A stretch of 13,621 nucleotides of DNA from a bacterium. Lineage in GTDB: Bacteria; Patescibacteriota; Minisyncoccia; Phycocordibacterales; UBA10002. Below, one piece after another: positions 1 through 5,965 of the stretch. Position numbers and translations under genes: made by a program. The stretch is from the NCBI GenBank assembly GCA_030649775.1, contig JAUSFR010000001.1, positions 1 through 13,621 of the forward strand. Reading direction: 5' to 3'. Under the pieces are notes generated by a model. It saw nothing but the letters and a program-made list of their open reading frames with translations, was not told the DNA's origin and searched no databases. The stretch's first letter is position 1, and each line of letters opens with the position of its first letter.

Positions 1-260
1 TAGCTGATACCGAGCAGGCCGTTCAAAGAGCGTCTTGCGACTTTACCAAATACATTATTCTGGACTCACAGTTGTGAAACCAAAATAATGTATTCGTGCT
101 ATCGTGAATTACATCACCTTTCGATGAGCTATGCCTGACTCTAGGGTACGTACCTGCTTATTACTACCTCGTCTGCCGGTTGCCTTGCGGCCCCCTTGAC
201 TTGCATGCCTTATCCACGCCGCCAGCGTTCATCCTGAGCTAGGATCAAACTCTAATATTG
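1..260 (-). rRNA. rrs: 16S rRNA, 5' part (runs off the window)
   Basis: The complement of 241-253 reads AGAGTTTGATCCT, the universal start of bacterial 16S rRNA. It is followed by AGCTCAGGATGAACGCTGGC and a variant of the conserved CATGCAAGTC block. The mature 5' end is estimated at about 260 by comparison with other 16S genes. Only the first ~260 nt (helices up to about V2) are present. The GGCGTGGATAAGGCATGCAAGTC segment is of the type seen in Parcubacteria. Positions 49-94 form a long hairpin in V2 (11-bp stem 49-59/84-94, extended inward). The 27F primer site carries a G-to-A change (CCTAGCTCAG rather than CCTGGCTCAG). The gene is separated from 23S-5S by about 12 kb of protein genes. Confidence 0.97.
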
Positions 261-435
261 AATCATTTTGCTTGTGACAAAATAACCGCGAACGGAACAA
301 AATACAGAACAGTATAGCTACTCTTCTCTCTAAAGTTCCTTAATGAGTTTGACCTTTCGCTAACTTGCTCGTTCCCTGATTAGGGGTCCGAGTGGAATTA
401 CTTATGTACTTACTTAATTTTGAATAGACGTTGTG

Positions 436-538
436 ATCCCGACGATATGTCGGGATGCTCGATGTTGCAGTCGCCTAACGGCGAGCAACATCGGCACTTA
501 CACTTGCCCCGAGATGATGCGAAGCATCATTTTCGGGG
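436..538 (-). other. 16S rRNA leader with three strong hairpins
   Basis: Between the promoter and the mature 16S 5' end lie about 330 nt of leader with no coding potential I can support. Three hairpins are visible: 436-456 (8-bp stem ATCCCGAC/GTCGGGAT), 461-492 (8-bp GATGTTGC stem enclosing a second 5-bp TCGCC/GGCGA stem), and 507-538 (CCCCGA plus GATGATGC stem with a GAA loop). None has a U-run, so they are more likely processing or folding elements of pre-16S than terminators. The pairing partner of a classical 16S processing stem would lie outside the window. The stretch 261-435 shows nothing else recognisable. Confidence 0.6.
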
Positions 539-556
539 TTAACGTTCTCTACATTT

Positions 557-571
557 CAATTGTCAAAGTCC
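557..571 (-). promoter_or_regulatory. boxA-like rRNA antitermination site
   Basis: The minus strand reads GGACTTTGACAATTG about 20-35 nt after the predicted 16S transcription start. This resembles bacterial boxA elements (core CTTTNACAA / CTTTGAAAA), where Nus factors load for rRNA antitermination. The position just after the rRNA promoter fits. The call rests on motif similarity only. Confidence 0.5.
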
Positions 572-597
572 CCACTCTCTCTTAAGAGTGCTGGACC

Positions 598-625
598 ATT
601 ATACTTATGCACAAACCGTTGTCAA
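598..625 (-). promoter_or_regulatory. sigma70-type promoter of 16S rRNA
   Basis: A perfect -35 TTGACA (620-625) and a perfect -10 TATAAT (598-603), minus strand, are separated by 16 bp. Transcription would start near 591. It lies directly upstream of the 16S leader and downstream of the terminator at 656-683, so 16S has an independent strong promoter. This fits the physical separation of 16S from 23S-5S. Confidence 0.85.
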
Positions 626-655
626 CTGGCTATATAAAGCCGTAGAAATGACATA

Positions 656-683
656 CAAAAGCCCGCTTCTTTCAAAAGCGGGC
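656..683 (-). terminator. Intrinsic terminator after the 66-aa gene
   Basis: The complement shows an 8-bp GC-rich stem (GCCCGCTT at 676-683 pairing with 661-668), a 7-nt loop and a following TTTT tract (657-660). It lies about 20 bp after the stop of the small gene at 703-903 and separates that unit from the 16S promoter. Confidence 0.8.
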
Positions 684-702
684 GCACGGGAAACACGCCG
701 TC

Positions 703-903
703 TTAGCCGACCACCTTACTCCGCGGAAACGAGACTTCATGTATAGTCTTTCTACCTGTCTTTTCGTCGGTAATGGTGACTACCCCCTCAAAGCGCTCGA
801 ATGTTTCGGGAGTATTCGTGTGCGTAATGGGGAGTGCCTTACCCCTGTCCAGTCGGATTTTCTTGTTCATCTTAGGTTGTAACATGGGTTGTGACATACT
901 CAT
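703..903 (-). CDS. 66-aa protein of unknown function under an Ile-rich attenuator
   Basis: A small soluble, basic protein starting MSMSQPMLQPKMNKKIRL. I do not recognise a family. The C-terminal half (about residues 35-60) is rich in Thr/Val/Glu (FEGVVTITDEKTGRKTIHEV) and suggests a small beta structure; there is no signal peptide, membrane segment or Cys motif. I chose the ATG at 903 because GGAGG sits 4 nt upstream. A start at 918 would place that Shine-Dalgarno inside the gene, and the Met two codons further in (897) is also possible. It is the only gene between the isoleucine-type attenuator (988-1138) and a good terminator, so it is a monocistronic unit apparently controlled by isoleucine supply. 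By analogy with the leucine unit next door it may serve branched-chain amino-acid metabolism, but this is inference only. Confidence 0.72.
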   Translation of the reverse strand: MSMSQPMLQPKMNKKIRLDRGKALPITHTNTPETFERFEGVVTITDEKTGRKTIHEVSFPRSKVVG

Positions 904-994
904 CGTTCCTCCAATCAAAATGGTTGGTTGTTGCTATTGTTGCGTAAAGAACTCCACGACTCCCCTCTCTACTGCCTTCTATTGCTTCCACCCG

Positions 995-1040
995 GAAACA
1001 AAACAAGCCAGTCGGTGAAGAGCTGGCTTGTGTTCGTTTC
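995..1040 (-). terminator. Attenuator terminator of the Ile leader
   Basis: A perfect 9-bp stem ACAAGCCAG/CTGGCTTGT (1003-1011 with 1023-1031) and an outer GAAAC/GTTTC stem (995-999 with 1036-1040) enclose a small internal loop. On the minus strand the stem is followed by TTTTGTTT, an interrupted U-run. The loop contains CTCTTCACC, shared with the Leu attenuator and needed for the alternative antiterminator pairing. Confidence 0.7.
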
Positions 1041-1054
1041 TGTGTAGAGGTTAG

Positions 1055-1135
1055 TTAGAAGCGCGTACGAGCGAGGTCTCCATAGCTGGAGCCGGTAATA
1101 ATCTTAATAATGGAGATAATCGTGCCTCGTTTCAT
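1055..1135 (-). CDS. Ile-rich leader peptide (26 aa)
   Basis: ATG at 1135, TAA at 1055-1057. The peptide begins MKRGTIISIIKIITGSS and ends YGDLARTRF. Six of the eight residues 6-13 are isoleucine (codons ATT ATC, ATT ATT, ATT ATT), the signature of a regulatory leader peptide. The ATG lies only about 3 nt after the predicted transcription start (-10 at 1145-1150), so translation would be leaderless. The GDLAR segment near the C-terminus matches GGLAR in the Leu leader and encodes the antiterminator strand. Too short for routine gene callers. Confidence 0.78.
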   Translation of the reverse strand: MKRGTIISIIKIITGSSYGDLARTRF

Positions 1136-1144
1136 CGTGTTTTT

Positions 1145-1173
1145 ATCCTACACCCGAGGGGTTTTATGGTCAA
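1145..1173 (-). promoter_or_regulatory. Promoter of the Ile leader unit
   Basis: -35 TTGACC (1168-1173), 17-bp spacer, -10 TAGGAT (1145-1150), followed by AAAAACAC and the leader ATG. The stretch TAGGATAAAAACAC is identical to the Leu leader promoter at 3172-3200, so the two regulatory units are probably duplicates. The -35 directly abuts the T-tract of the leuA terminator. Confidence 0.75.
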
Positions 1174-1203
1174 GAAAAAAGCCGTCCGCGTAACGCAGAC
1201 GGC
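1174..1203 (-). terminator. Intrinsic terminator of leuA
   Basis: A 10-bp stem on the minus strand, GCCGTCTGCG-TTA-CGCGGACGGC with one G-T pair, is followed by TTTTTT. It lies 20 bp after the leuA stop and immediately before the next promoter. Confidence 0.9.
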
Positions 1204-1223
1204 CTCGAATGACAAACAGACAA

Positions 1224-2915
1224 TCAAGACACAGAAGCGCGATTCAGAGCCGAAAGAAGGGCCTTCATGGGTGCAACCTTGATGTTGGTATCAACACCGG
1301 CACCCCAGTATTCTCCGCCTCCCGCAACCTTAATCCGAACATAGGCAATCGCCTTTGCGTCCTCTCCGGAACCGAGAGCCCGCTCTTGGTAATCGTCAAC
1401 CGAAAAGTTCGGTACGCCGATTTCAATGAGCGCGCGTACCAGAGCTTCAATGGGACCTTTCCCTTTTGCCTTGAGGACAATCTCTTGTCCATCACGGGAC
1501 ACACGGGTAGAAAAGACGCCATCTTGTCCACTATCACCGTCTGAATCGAGAAGTTTCCAGGGAACCTCACGGTCAACATACTCCTCGTAGAACATCTCTT
1601 TGAGCTCATCGGCTGTCACTTCCCGAGCCATCGTGTCAACCTGTCTGTTGGCGATCGGTCCGAACTCGCGTTGCATTTCCTTTGGCAATTTAAGACCGAA
1701 TCTTGTTTCCAAGAGATACGCCACGCCACCCTTACCGGACTGGCTATTGACCCGAATGACCTCTTTATACTGCCGGCCTAGGTCTCGCGGGTCACAGATA
1801 AGGTACGGAACATCCCACGCAACAGTACCATCTTCCTCTTTCTCTTTTTTCAGCTTTCTCTGTTCAGTCAAACCTTTATTGATGGCATCTTGGTGAGACC
1901 CGCTAAATGCCGTAAACACAAGTTCACCTCCAAACGGATGGCGTGGGTCAACCGTCATGCCGGTGCAACGCTCATAGACTTCCCGTACCACATTGATGTC
2001 GGAAAAATCAAGTCCCACATTAATACCGCAGGTGAAGAACAGGTCAAGGGCAACAACAATGATGTCAACATTGCCCGTTCTCTCTCCGTTACCAAAGAGT
2101 GTTCCTTCAACCCGCTCCGCTCCCGCAAGCAAGGCGAGCATGGTGGCCGCCGTGCCCATATTGCAATCATTATGCGTATGCACGCTGATGATTGCCGAAT
2201 CGCGATGCTCAAGGTGTCGAATGAACCATTCAATTTGGTCGGCGTATACATTCGGCATTGCCACTTCAACGGTCGCGGGGAGATTAAGAATAATTTTATC
2301 CTCCGGTGTCGGTTGCCACACCTGCATAACCGCGTGACAGATTTCCAGTGAAAACGGGAGTTCGGTCGCGCTGAAACTTTCGGGTGAATACTCAAGAGTA
2401 ACTTTCGCGTTACCGAGCAAGTGTACCCTGTCCTTTATCCACTGTACCCCGCGAGTCGCTATGTTAATGATTCCGGGTTTATCAAGTCCGAAAACTACGC
2501 GACGTTGCGCCGGCGAAGTGGAATTATAGATGTGAATGATAACACGCTTCACCCCAACCAAAGATTCAAATGTCCTTTCAATTAAATCCTCACGCGCCTG
2601 CACAAGCACCTGAATCGTGACATCTTCCGGAATTCGATTGCCCTCAATAAGTCTTCGGACAAAAGCGAACTCCGTATCGGAAGAAGCGGGAAATCCGACC
2701 TCAATTTGCTTGACGCCAATTCTGACCAGAAGGTCAAACAGGTCTAGTTTCTGGGATACATTCATAGGCACAGGCAGAGATTGGTTGCCATCACGAAGGC
2801 TTGATTCGCCAATGGTTGGCGCCTTCGTAATGACACAGCTAGGCCACATTCTATCCGGTAGGTTGATGGGTGGAAACGGGAGATATTTCTTAAATGGATT
2901 CTTCAGATTCTTCAT
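1224..2915 (-). CDS. leuA: 2-isopropylmalate synthase (type 2 LeuA)
   Basis: Condenses acetyl-CoA with 2-oxoisovalerate, the first committed step of leucine synthesis. The 563-aa protein opens with the type-2 signature NPFKKY-PFPPINLPDR-WPS and a DRE-TIM metallolyase barrel: LRDGNQ (40-45, metal-binding Asp), HTHND (246-250, metal-binding His pair), GNGERTGN (275-282) and SGSHQDA (338-344). Next come the linker motif VPYLICDPRDLGR (369-381) and NSQSGKGGVAY (390-400), then a C-terminal LeuA dimer/leucine-feedback domain from about residue 430. All catalytic motifs are intact. The length fits the actinobacterial/yeast-like type 2 form. No Shine-Dalgarno is visible before the ATG at 2915. Expression is likely governed by the leucine attenuator upstream. 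No leuBCD or ilv genes are in the window; finding a biosynthetic leuA in a presumed CPR genome is unusual. Confidence 0.95.
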   Translation of the reverse strand: MKNLKNPFKKYLPFPPINLPDRMWPSCVITKAPTIGESSLRDGNQSLPVPMNVSQKLDLFDLLVRIGVKQIEVGFPASSDTEFAFVRRLIEGNRIPEDVTIQVLVQAREDLIERTFESLVGVKRVIIHIYNSTSPAQRRVVFGLDKPGIINIATRGVQWIKDRVHLLGNAKVTLEYSPESFSATELPFSLEICHAVMQVWQPTPEDKIILNLPATVEVAMPNVYADQIEWFIRHLEHRDSAIISVHTHNDCNMGTAATMLALLAGAERVEGTLFGNGERTGNVDIIVVALDLFFTCGINVGLDFSDINVVREVYERCTGMTVDPRHPFGGELVFTAFSGSHQDAINKGLTEQRKLKKEKEEDGTVAWDVPYLICDPRDLGRQYKEVIRVNSQSGKGGVAYLLETRFGLKLPKEMQREFGPIANRQVDTMAREVTADELKEMFYEEYVDREVPWKLLDSDGDSGQDGVFSTRVSRDGQEIVLKAKGKGPIEALVRALIEIGVPNFSVDDYQERALGSGEDAKAIAYVRIKVAGGGEYWGAGVDTNIKVAPMKALLSALNRASVS

Positions 2916-3001
2916 AGGTTTTTCGGTGTTTCGGACGTTGTCTGTTTTTAGTTGTCAAAAATCAAAACTCTTCCTTCCTTGACCGCCTCATTTCCTTTTC
3001 C

Positions 3002-3043
3002 AAAAAGAAACAAGCCAGTCTTGGTGAAGAGCTGGCTTGTTTC
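3002..3043 (-). terminator. Attenuator terminator before leuA
   Basis: A perfect 12-bp stem GAAACAAGCCAG/CTGGCTTGTTTC (3007-3018 with 3032-3043) with a 13-nt loop is followed on the minus strand by TTTTT (3002-3006). It lies between the leader peptide and leuA, about 90 bp before the leuA start, where only an attenuator makes sense. Confidence 0.88.
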
Positions 3044-3063
3044 CGCATGCTTGATTCTTGAAT

Positions 3064-3162
3064 CTATATTCTTGAATCTACCTTGTGGACACGAGCAAGA
3101 CCTCCACCGCTATCGGTAAGGAGAAGGAGTCCTAGAAGGAGGGCTTTGTTGCTCGACTGCAT
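3064..3162 (-). CDS. leuL: Leu-rich leader peptide (32 aa)
   Basis: ATG at 3162, TAG at 3064-3066. It begins MQSSNKALLLGLLLLTDSGG; seven of residues 8-15 are leucine (CTC CTT CTA GGA CTC CTT CTC CTT). It continues with GLARVHKVDSRI; the last residues and the stop are encoded by a heptad repeat. The ATG is about 3 nt from the predicted transcription start, so it is leaderless. The GGLAR segment is shared with the Ile leader (GDLAR). Position upstream of leuA, codon content and the following terminator together make a leader peptide the best explanation. Confidence 0.82.
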   Translation of the reverse strand: MQSSNKALLLGLLLLTDSGGGLARVHKVDSRI

Positions 3163-3171
3163 AGTGTTTTT

Positions 3172-3200
3172 ATCCTATCTCCCCTCTCAAAAGCTGTCAA
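3172..3200 (-). promoter_or_regulatory. Promoter of leuL-leuA
   Basis: Consensus -35 TTGACA (3195-3200), 17-bp spacer, -10 TAGGAT (3172-3177), predicted start near 3165. It is the same promoter type and downstream sequence as the Ile unit (1145-1173). It lies just after the stop of the zinc-ribbon gene. Confidence 0.82.
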
Positions 3201-3213
3201 GCGAAGATGTGAA

Positions 3214-3375
3214 TCAACGTTTTTTACTGTCTTTCTTCTTGAGGGCTTGTGCTAAAAATCCTGAAATAGATTTGATACATGATAGGCAAAAATGATACCG
3301 TTCAAAGACAACATCAACACCAATGTAATCTTTCTTAAGCGCTTTTCTGCAATTATCGCAAAAATGTTTGAGCAT
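3214..3375 (-). CDS. 53-aa zinc-ribbon-like microprotein
   Basis: ATG at 3375, TGA at 3214-3216. The protein starts MLKHFCDNCRKALKKDYIGV and has two CxxC knuckles, C6-x2-C9 and C30-x2-C33, the layout of a small treble-clef/zinc-ribbon domain. A Lys-rich tail (ALKKKDSKKR) suggests nucleic-acid or ribosome binding. GGGGAG abuts the ATG, too close for a normal Shine-Dalgarno; a TAAACT at -12 to -7 could be the -10 of a leaderless transcript, but I see no good -35. It lies 14 bp upstream of the leuL promoter on the same strand, with no terminator seen between. Family unknown to me; no specific function can be assigned. Confidence 0.68.
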   Translation of the reverse strand: MLKHFCDNCRKALKKDYIGVDVVFERYHFCLSCIKSISGFLAQALKKKDSKKR

Positions 3376-3435
3376 CTCCCCAGTTTAGGTTAAAAACCAA
3401 ACCCGAACTAGTGTGAATATCGAAGCAGAACACAC

Positions 3436-3558
3436 CGCCCCGCCTTCGGCACCCATCCTCAACCAAGGGTGGGAAATCCCTCCCACCTAAGAAGGCGCGT
3501 GCTCCCTTTAATCACACCCCACCACTCGAGGACTCGTGTGCTCCCCTTATTAGGGGAG
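3436..3558. repeat. Intergenic block of inverted repeats downstream of secF
   Basis: The gap between secF and the zinc-ribbon gene holds nested palindromes: CGCCTTC (3441-3447) with GAAGGCG (3491-3497), enclosing GGTGGGA/TCCCACC (3469-3475 with 3481-3487), and a separate CTCCCCT/AGGGGAG hairpin (3541-3558) immediately after the secF stop. None has a U-run in either direction. They may act as factor-dependent 3' ends or be copies of a dispersed intergenic palindrome. No coding sequence is seen here. Confidence 0.45.
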
Positions 3559-3567
3559 ATGGGAGAA

Positions 3568-4476
3568 TTAAGAATTCTTGCGATTCTGCCACTGCTCAAC
3601 CGTTACGAGGAGCGGAGAACCGATGAAGATTGAGGAGTAGGTTCCGGCGATGATGCCGATAAGGAGCGCGAGGGAGAAATGCTGGGTGATTTCGGGGCCA
3701 ATAAAATAGAGCACAATGAGGGCGATGACGGTCGTAAGTGAGGTGTTGATGGAACGGACAAAGGTCTGCTGGATGCTGTCCCCCACGATGGTCGCAAAAT
3801 CTTTGCGGTCCCGCACTTCGTGCGATACGCGCAGATTTTCCCGAACTCGGTCAAAGACGACAATCGTGTCGTGTACCGAAAAGCCGAGTACCACGAGAAG
3901 TGCCGTGACAAAGAGCGTGTCCACCTCAAATCCCGCGTAGTGTCCGAGAATCGCGAATACTCCGGTCGGGATAAGCACATCGTGCAGAAGCGCGACAACC
4001 GTAATCACGCCATACTTCCACGAAGCTACCGGCAGAGACACCTTGCGAAACGCGAACGTGATGAAAATAACGATACAGAGAATGACAAGCCCGATGGCGA
4101 CAAACGACTTCCCCACCGCCTCTTTTCCAAGAAGCGGACCGATGGTGTCAAACCGCTCTTCAACGATTTTCTTTGTTCCTTTGAATGAGACCGCCTCCCG
4201 CACCGTTTCCTGCTCCGTTTGAGTCAAATCCTTCATACGGATGATGAAGCCATTTTCACGGGTAGGACGAACCGAGGCGTCTACCGCAAGAGGCTTCAAA
4301 GTCTCTTCAATAAGTGCTTTCTCGGGACGGCCGTCGGGATAGGTTACCTCAAACAGCGAGCCGCCCTTGAAGTCAATGCCGGGCTTGAGACCCCAGATGG
4401 CAAGTGCGCCAATCGAGACCACGAAGATGAGGCCGGAGAGGATATAGAAAAGTTTTCGGTGGGTGACGATATACAT
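3568..4476 (-). CDS. secF: Protein translocase subunit SecF
   Basis: Partner of SecD in the SecDF complex, an RND-type membrane protein that uses the proton gradient to help pull preproteins through SecYEG. The 302-aa protein has TM1 at about 10-29, the conserved GIDFKGG motif (33-39) opening the periplasmic domain, and a C-terminal block of membrane helices with FSVHDTIVVFDRVREN and RSINTSLTTVIALIV, the SecF family motifs. The length is normal for SecF. The ATG at 4476 lies 9 bp from the heptad-repeat array that fills the secD-secF gap. No Shine-Dalgarno is visible. Probably co-transcribed with secD. Confidence 0.95.
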   Translation of the reverse strand: MYIVTHRKLFYILSGLIFVVSIGALAIWGLKPGIDFKGGSLFEVTYPDGRPEKALIEETLKPLAVDASVRPTRENGFIIRMKDLTQTEQETVREAVSFKGTKKIVEERFDTIGPLLGKEAVGKSFVAIGLVILCIVIFITFAFRKVSLPVASWKYGVITVVALLHDVLIPTGVFAILGHYAGFEVDTLFVTALLVVLGFSVHDTIVVFDRVRENLRVSHEVRDRKDFATIVGDSIQQTFVRSINTSLTTVIALIVLYFIGPEITQHFSLALLIGIIAGTYSSIFIGSPLLVTVEQWQNRKNS

Positions 4477-4484
4477 ATGAGCAG

Positions 4485-4561
4485 GCTCTAGTGGTTAGGC
4501 ACTAGGCGCTAGGAGGGAAAAAGATTTCTGTCCTAGAGCCTAGGGCCTAAAGCCTAATGCC
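4485..4561. repeat. Inverted heptad array between secD and secF
   Basis: Eleven consecutive 7-nt units in a single register. The left arm is GCTCTAG TGGTTAG GCACTAG GCGCTAG (4485-4512); three central units differ; the right arm is TAGAGCC TAGGGCC TAAAGCC TAATGCC (4534-4561). The arms are inverted relative to each other (CTAGG versus CCTAR), so the RNA can fold back imperfectly. The array overlaps the secD stop codon and ends 9 bp before secF. Confidence 0.8.
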
Positions 4562-5922
4562 TATTTAATTCCGGAGCCGAATAAAAACCGTGCGACCTTC
4601 CCTTCTCCTTTCGCTCCCACCGCCTTCAAGAGTGTCCGCGACGCGGTGATGGCCGTGAACATACTGGTGACGACACCAAGGAAGAAGACAAGCGCGAAGC
4701 CCGTAATCATCGGGGTTGAGGCGAAGTAATAGAGAATAACCGCCGTGATGATACTTGAGGTGTTGCTGTCGCGAATGGACGTCCACGCGCGATGGAACCC
4801 TTCCTGAATAGCGTCGGAAAGTACCCGCCCCTTGCGGAGCTCTTCTTTCATACGCTCAAAAATCAGAATGTTCGCGTCCACCGCCATACCAAGCGAGAGG
4901 ATGAACCCGGCGATACCGGCGGTGGTGAGCGTCACGGGAATAAGCTTAAAAATCGCGAGGTTAAGAACGACATAGAGGGCAAGGGCGAGAGTGGCGAGAA
5001 GTCCGGGGAGACGATACCAAAGTATGAGGAAGAGCGCGATAATCGCGAACGACCACAGACCCGCTTTGACACCGGCCACAGTCGCCTCGTCTCCAAGTGA
5101 AGCACCCACGGTTTGAGTGGAGACAAGCGCAATCGGTACGGGAAGCGCTCCGTAATTCAGGTTGCGCGCAAGGTCGCGCGCTTCAACTGGCGTAAATCCT
5201 CCGGAAATCGTAGCGGTACCGCCAGTAATTTCCTGTCGTATCACCGGTTGCGAGATTGGCATACCATCAAGAAATATAGCGAGCGCGCGACCAACATTCT
5301 CTTTGGTGATTTTGGCAAAAAGTTCCGCTCCATCATCATTAAAGTTCAAAAGTACCTGCGGTTCTCGTGTGTTCGTATCAAACACGAGCTGGGTCTTCTT
5401 AAGGAAACGACCGGTCAGCGGTGTCGCCAAGAATACTTCGTCAATCGTCTTTTTGCTGAGTTCTTCCTGCGACAGTTTCTCCATTGCCGGATTGATGAGC
5501 TTAAACTCAAGAAGCGGAGTCTTACCGATAAGCGTCGTCGCCTCGGTAAGGTCGGTCACGCCGGGAAGCTCCACAATGAGACGCTCTTCCCCGCCACCAA
5601 GCACGCCACCCTCTTCAACCTGTACAATCGGCTCCGATACGCCAAAGAGGTTCACGCGTCGTTCAATCACTTCACGAAGGCTGTCCATCGCTCCTTTGAC
5701 GTCTCCCGATTCAAGGCTTGCCGTATCGGCGCGGTACACGAGATGTGACCCGCTCCGTAGGTCAAGACCGAGCTTAAAGGCGTATGAAGACGCGGTGATG
5801 GTCGGGGTACTGGTTGCCGTAGCCCCTGGGGTGACAATGGGCTGTTCGGTGGTATAGACAAAAAAGCCGATAAGTCCGGCTACCACCAAGAGTATGAGCG
5901 CTCCAAATCGGTATTTCCACAT
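4561..5922 (-). CDS. secD: Protein translocase subunit SecD
   Basis: First subunit of the SecDF export motor. The 453-aa protein has TM1 at about 7-23, a Thr/Pro-rich linker, LGLDLRSG (51-58; usually LGLDLRGG), a periplasmic P1 region, and a C-terminal set of five TM helices with GMAVDANILIFERMKEEL (about 345-362) and AWTSIRDSNTSSI, the conserved RND motifs including the Asp in helix 4. It is shorter than the enterobacterial protein (about 615 aa), as in many Gram-positive-like lineages, because the periplasmic domain is reduced. The ATG at 5922 has no Shine-Dalgarno. The stop codon is contributed by the heptad array. secF follows after 84 bp on the same strand. Confidence 0.95.
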   Translation of the reverse strand: MWKYRFGALILLVVAGLIGFFVYTTEQPIVTPGATATSTPTITASSYAFKLGLDLRSGSHLVYRADTASLESGDVKGAMDSLREVIERRVNLFGVSEPIVQVEEGGVLGGGEERLIVELPGVTDLTEATTLIGKTPLLEFKLINPAMEKLSQEELSKKTIDEVFLATPLTGRFLKKTQLVFDTNTREPQVLLNFNDDGAELFAKITKENVGRALAIFLDGMPISQPVIRQEITGGTATISGGFTPVEARDLARNLNYGALPVPIALVSTQTVGASLGDEATVAGVKAGLWSFAIIALFLILWYRLPGLLATLALALYVVLNLAIFKLIPVTLTTAGIAGFILSLGMAVDANILIFERMKEELRKGRVLSDAIQEGFHRAWTSIRDSNTSSIITAVILYYFASTPMITGFALVFFLGVVTSMFTAITASRTLLKAVGAKGEGKVARFLFGSGIK

Positions 5923-5965
5923 GATTAATTTTGTTAGCGAAAGTTTGAGCGTTACAAAATCATCA

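Larger units (their letters stand above)
988..1138 (-). promoter_or_regulatory. Isoleucine-type transcription attenuator
   Basis: The transcribed leader from about 1138 contains, in order: an Ile-rich leader peptide (1055-1135), a 1:2 pause hairpin (1075-1093, GGCTCCA/TGGAGACC with a GCTA loop), an antiterminator strand (region 2, 1068-1084) and a terminator hairpin. Region 2 can pair with the 17-nt block CAAGCCAGCTCTTCACC (complement of 1014-1030), which forms the 5' arm and loop of the terminator; I count 12 of 17 positions paired. Low charged tRNA-Ile would stall the ribosome on the Ile codons, free region 2, form 2:3 and allow read-through into the 66-aa gene. The same 17-nt block and layout recur in the leucine leader at 2998-3165. 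Confidence 0.75.
2998..3165 (-). promoter_or_regulatory. Leucine-type transcription attenuator of leuA
   Basis: The RNA from about 3165 contains a Leu-rich leader peptide (3064-3162), a 1:2 hairpin (3102-3123: CTCC-TT-ACC / GGT-GGAG), an antiterminator strand (3092-3108, GGTGGAGGTCTTGCTCG) and a terminator. The antiterminator strand can pair with CAAGCCAGCTCTTCACC (complement of 3023-3039) at 14 of 17 positions counting G-U, which would destroy the terminator. The 5' arm of the 1:2 hairpin overlaps the last Leu codons, so a ribosome stalled there would block 1:2 and favour antitermination. This is the logic of the enterobacterial leu operon leader, although the sequence is unrelated as far as I can see. 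A heptad repeat (3051-3085) lies inside the leader. Confidence 0.8.

Noticed and set aside
507..538. Terminator in the 16S leader
   Set aside because: The hairpin is strong but no U-run follows, and termination before 16S would be counterproductive.
988..3165. T-box riboswitches instead of leader-peptide attenuators
   Set aside because: No T-box consensus or specifier-loop architecture is visible, while leader peptides rich in the cognate amino acid and alternative pairings are.
3083..3295. Plus-strand 70-codon frame over the leucine leader
   Set aside because: It is antisense to the leader peptide, promoter and zinc-ribbon gene and has no family resemblance or start signal.
5113..5857. Long open frames on the plus strand (211 and 231 codons) opposite secD
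   Set aside because: They lie wholly antisense to secD, which has all family motifs; the products look like random Ser/Arg-rich translations.
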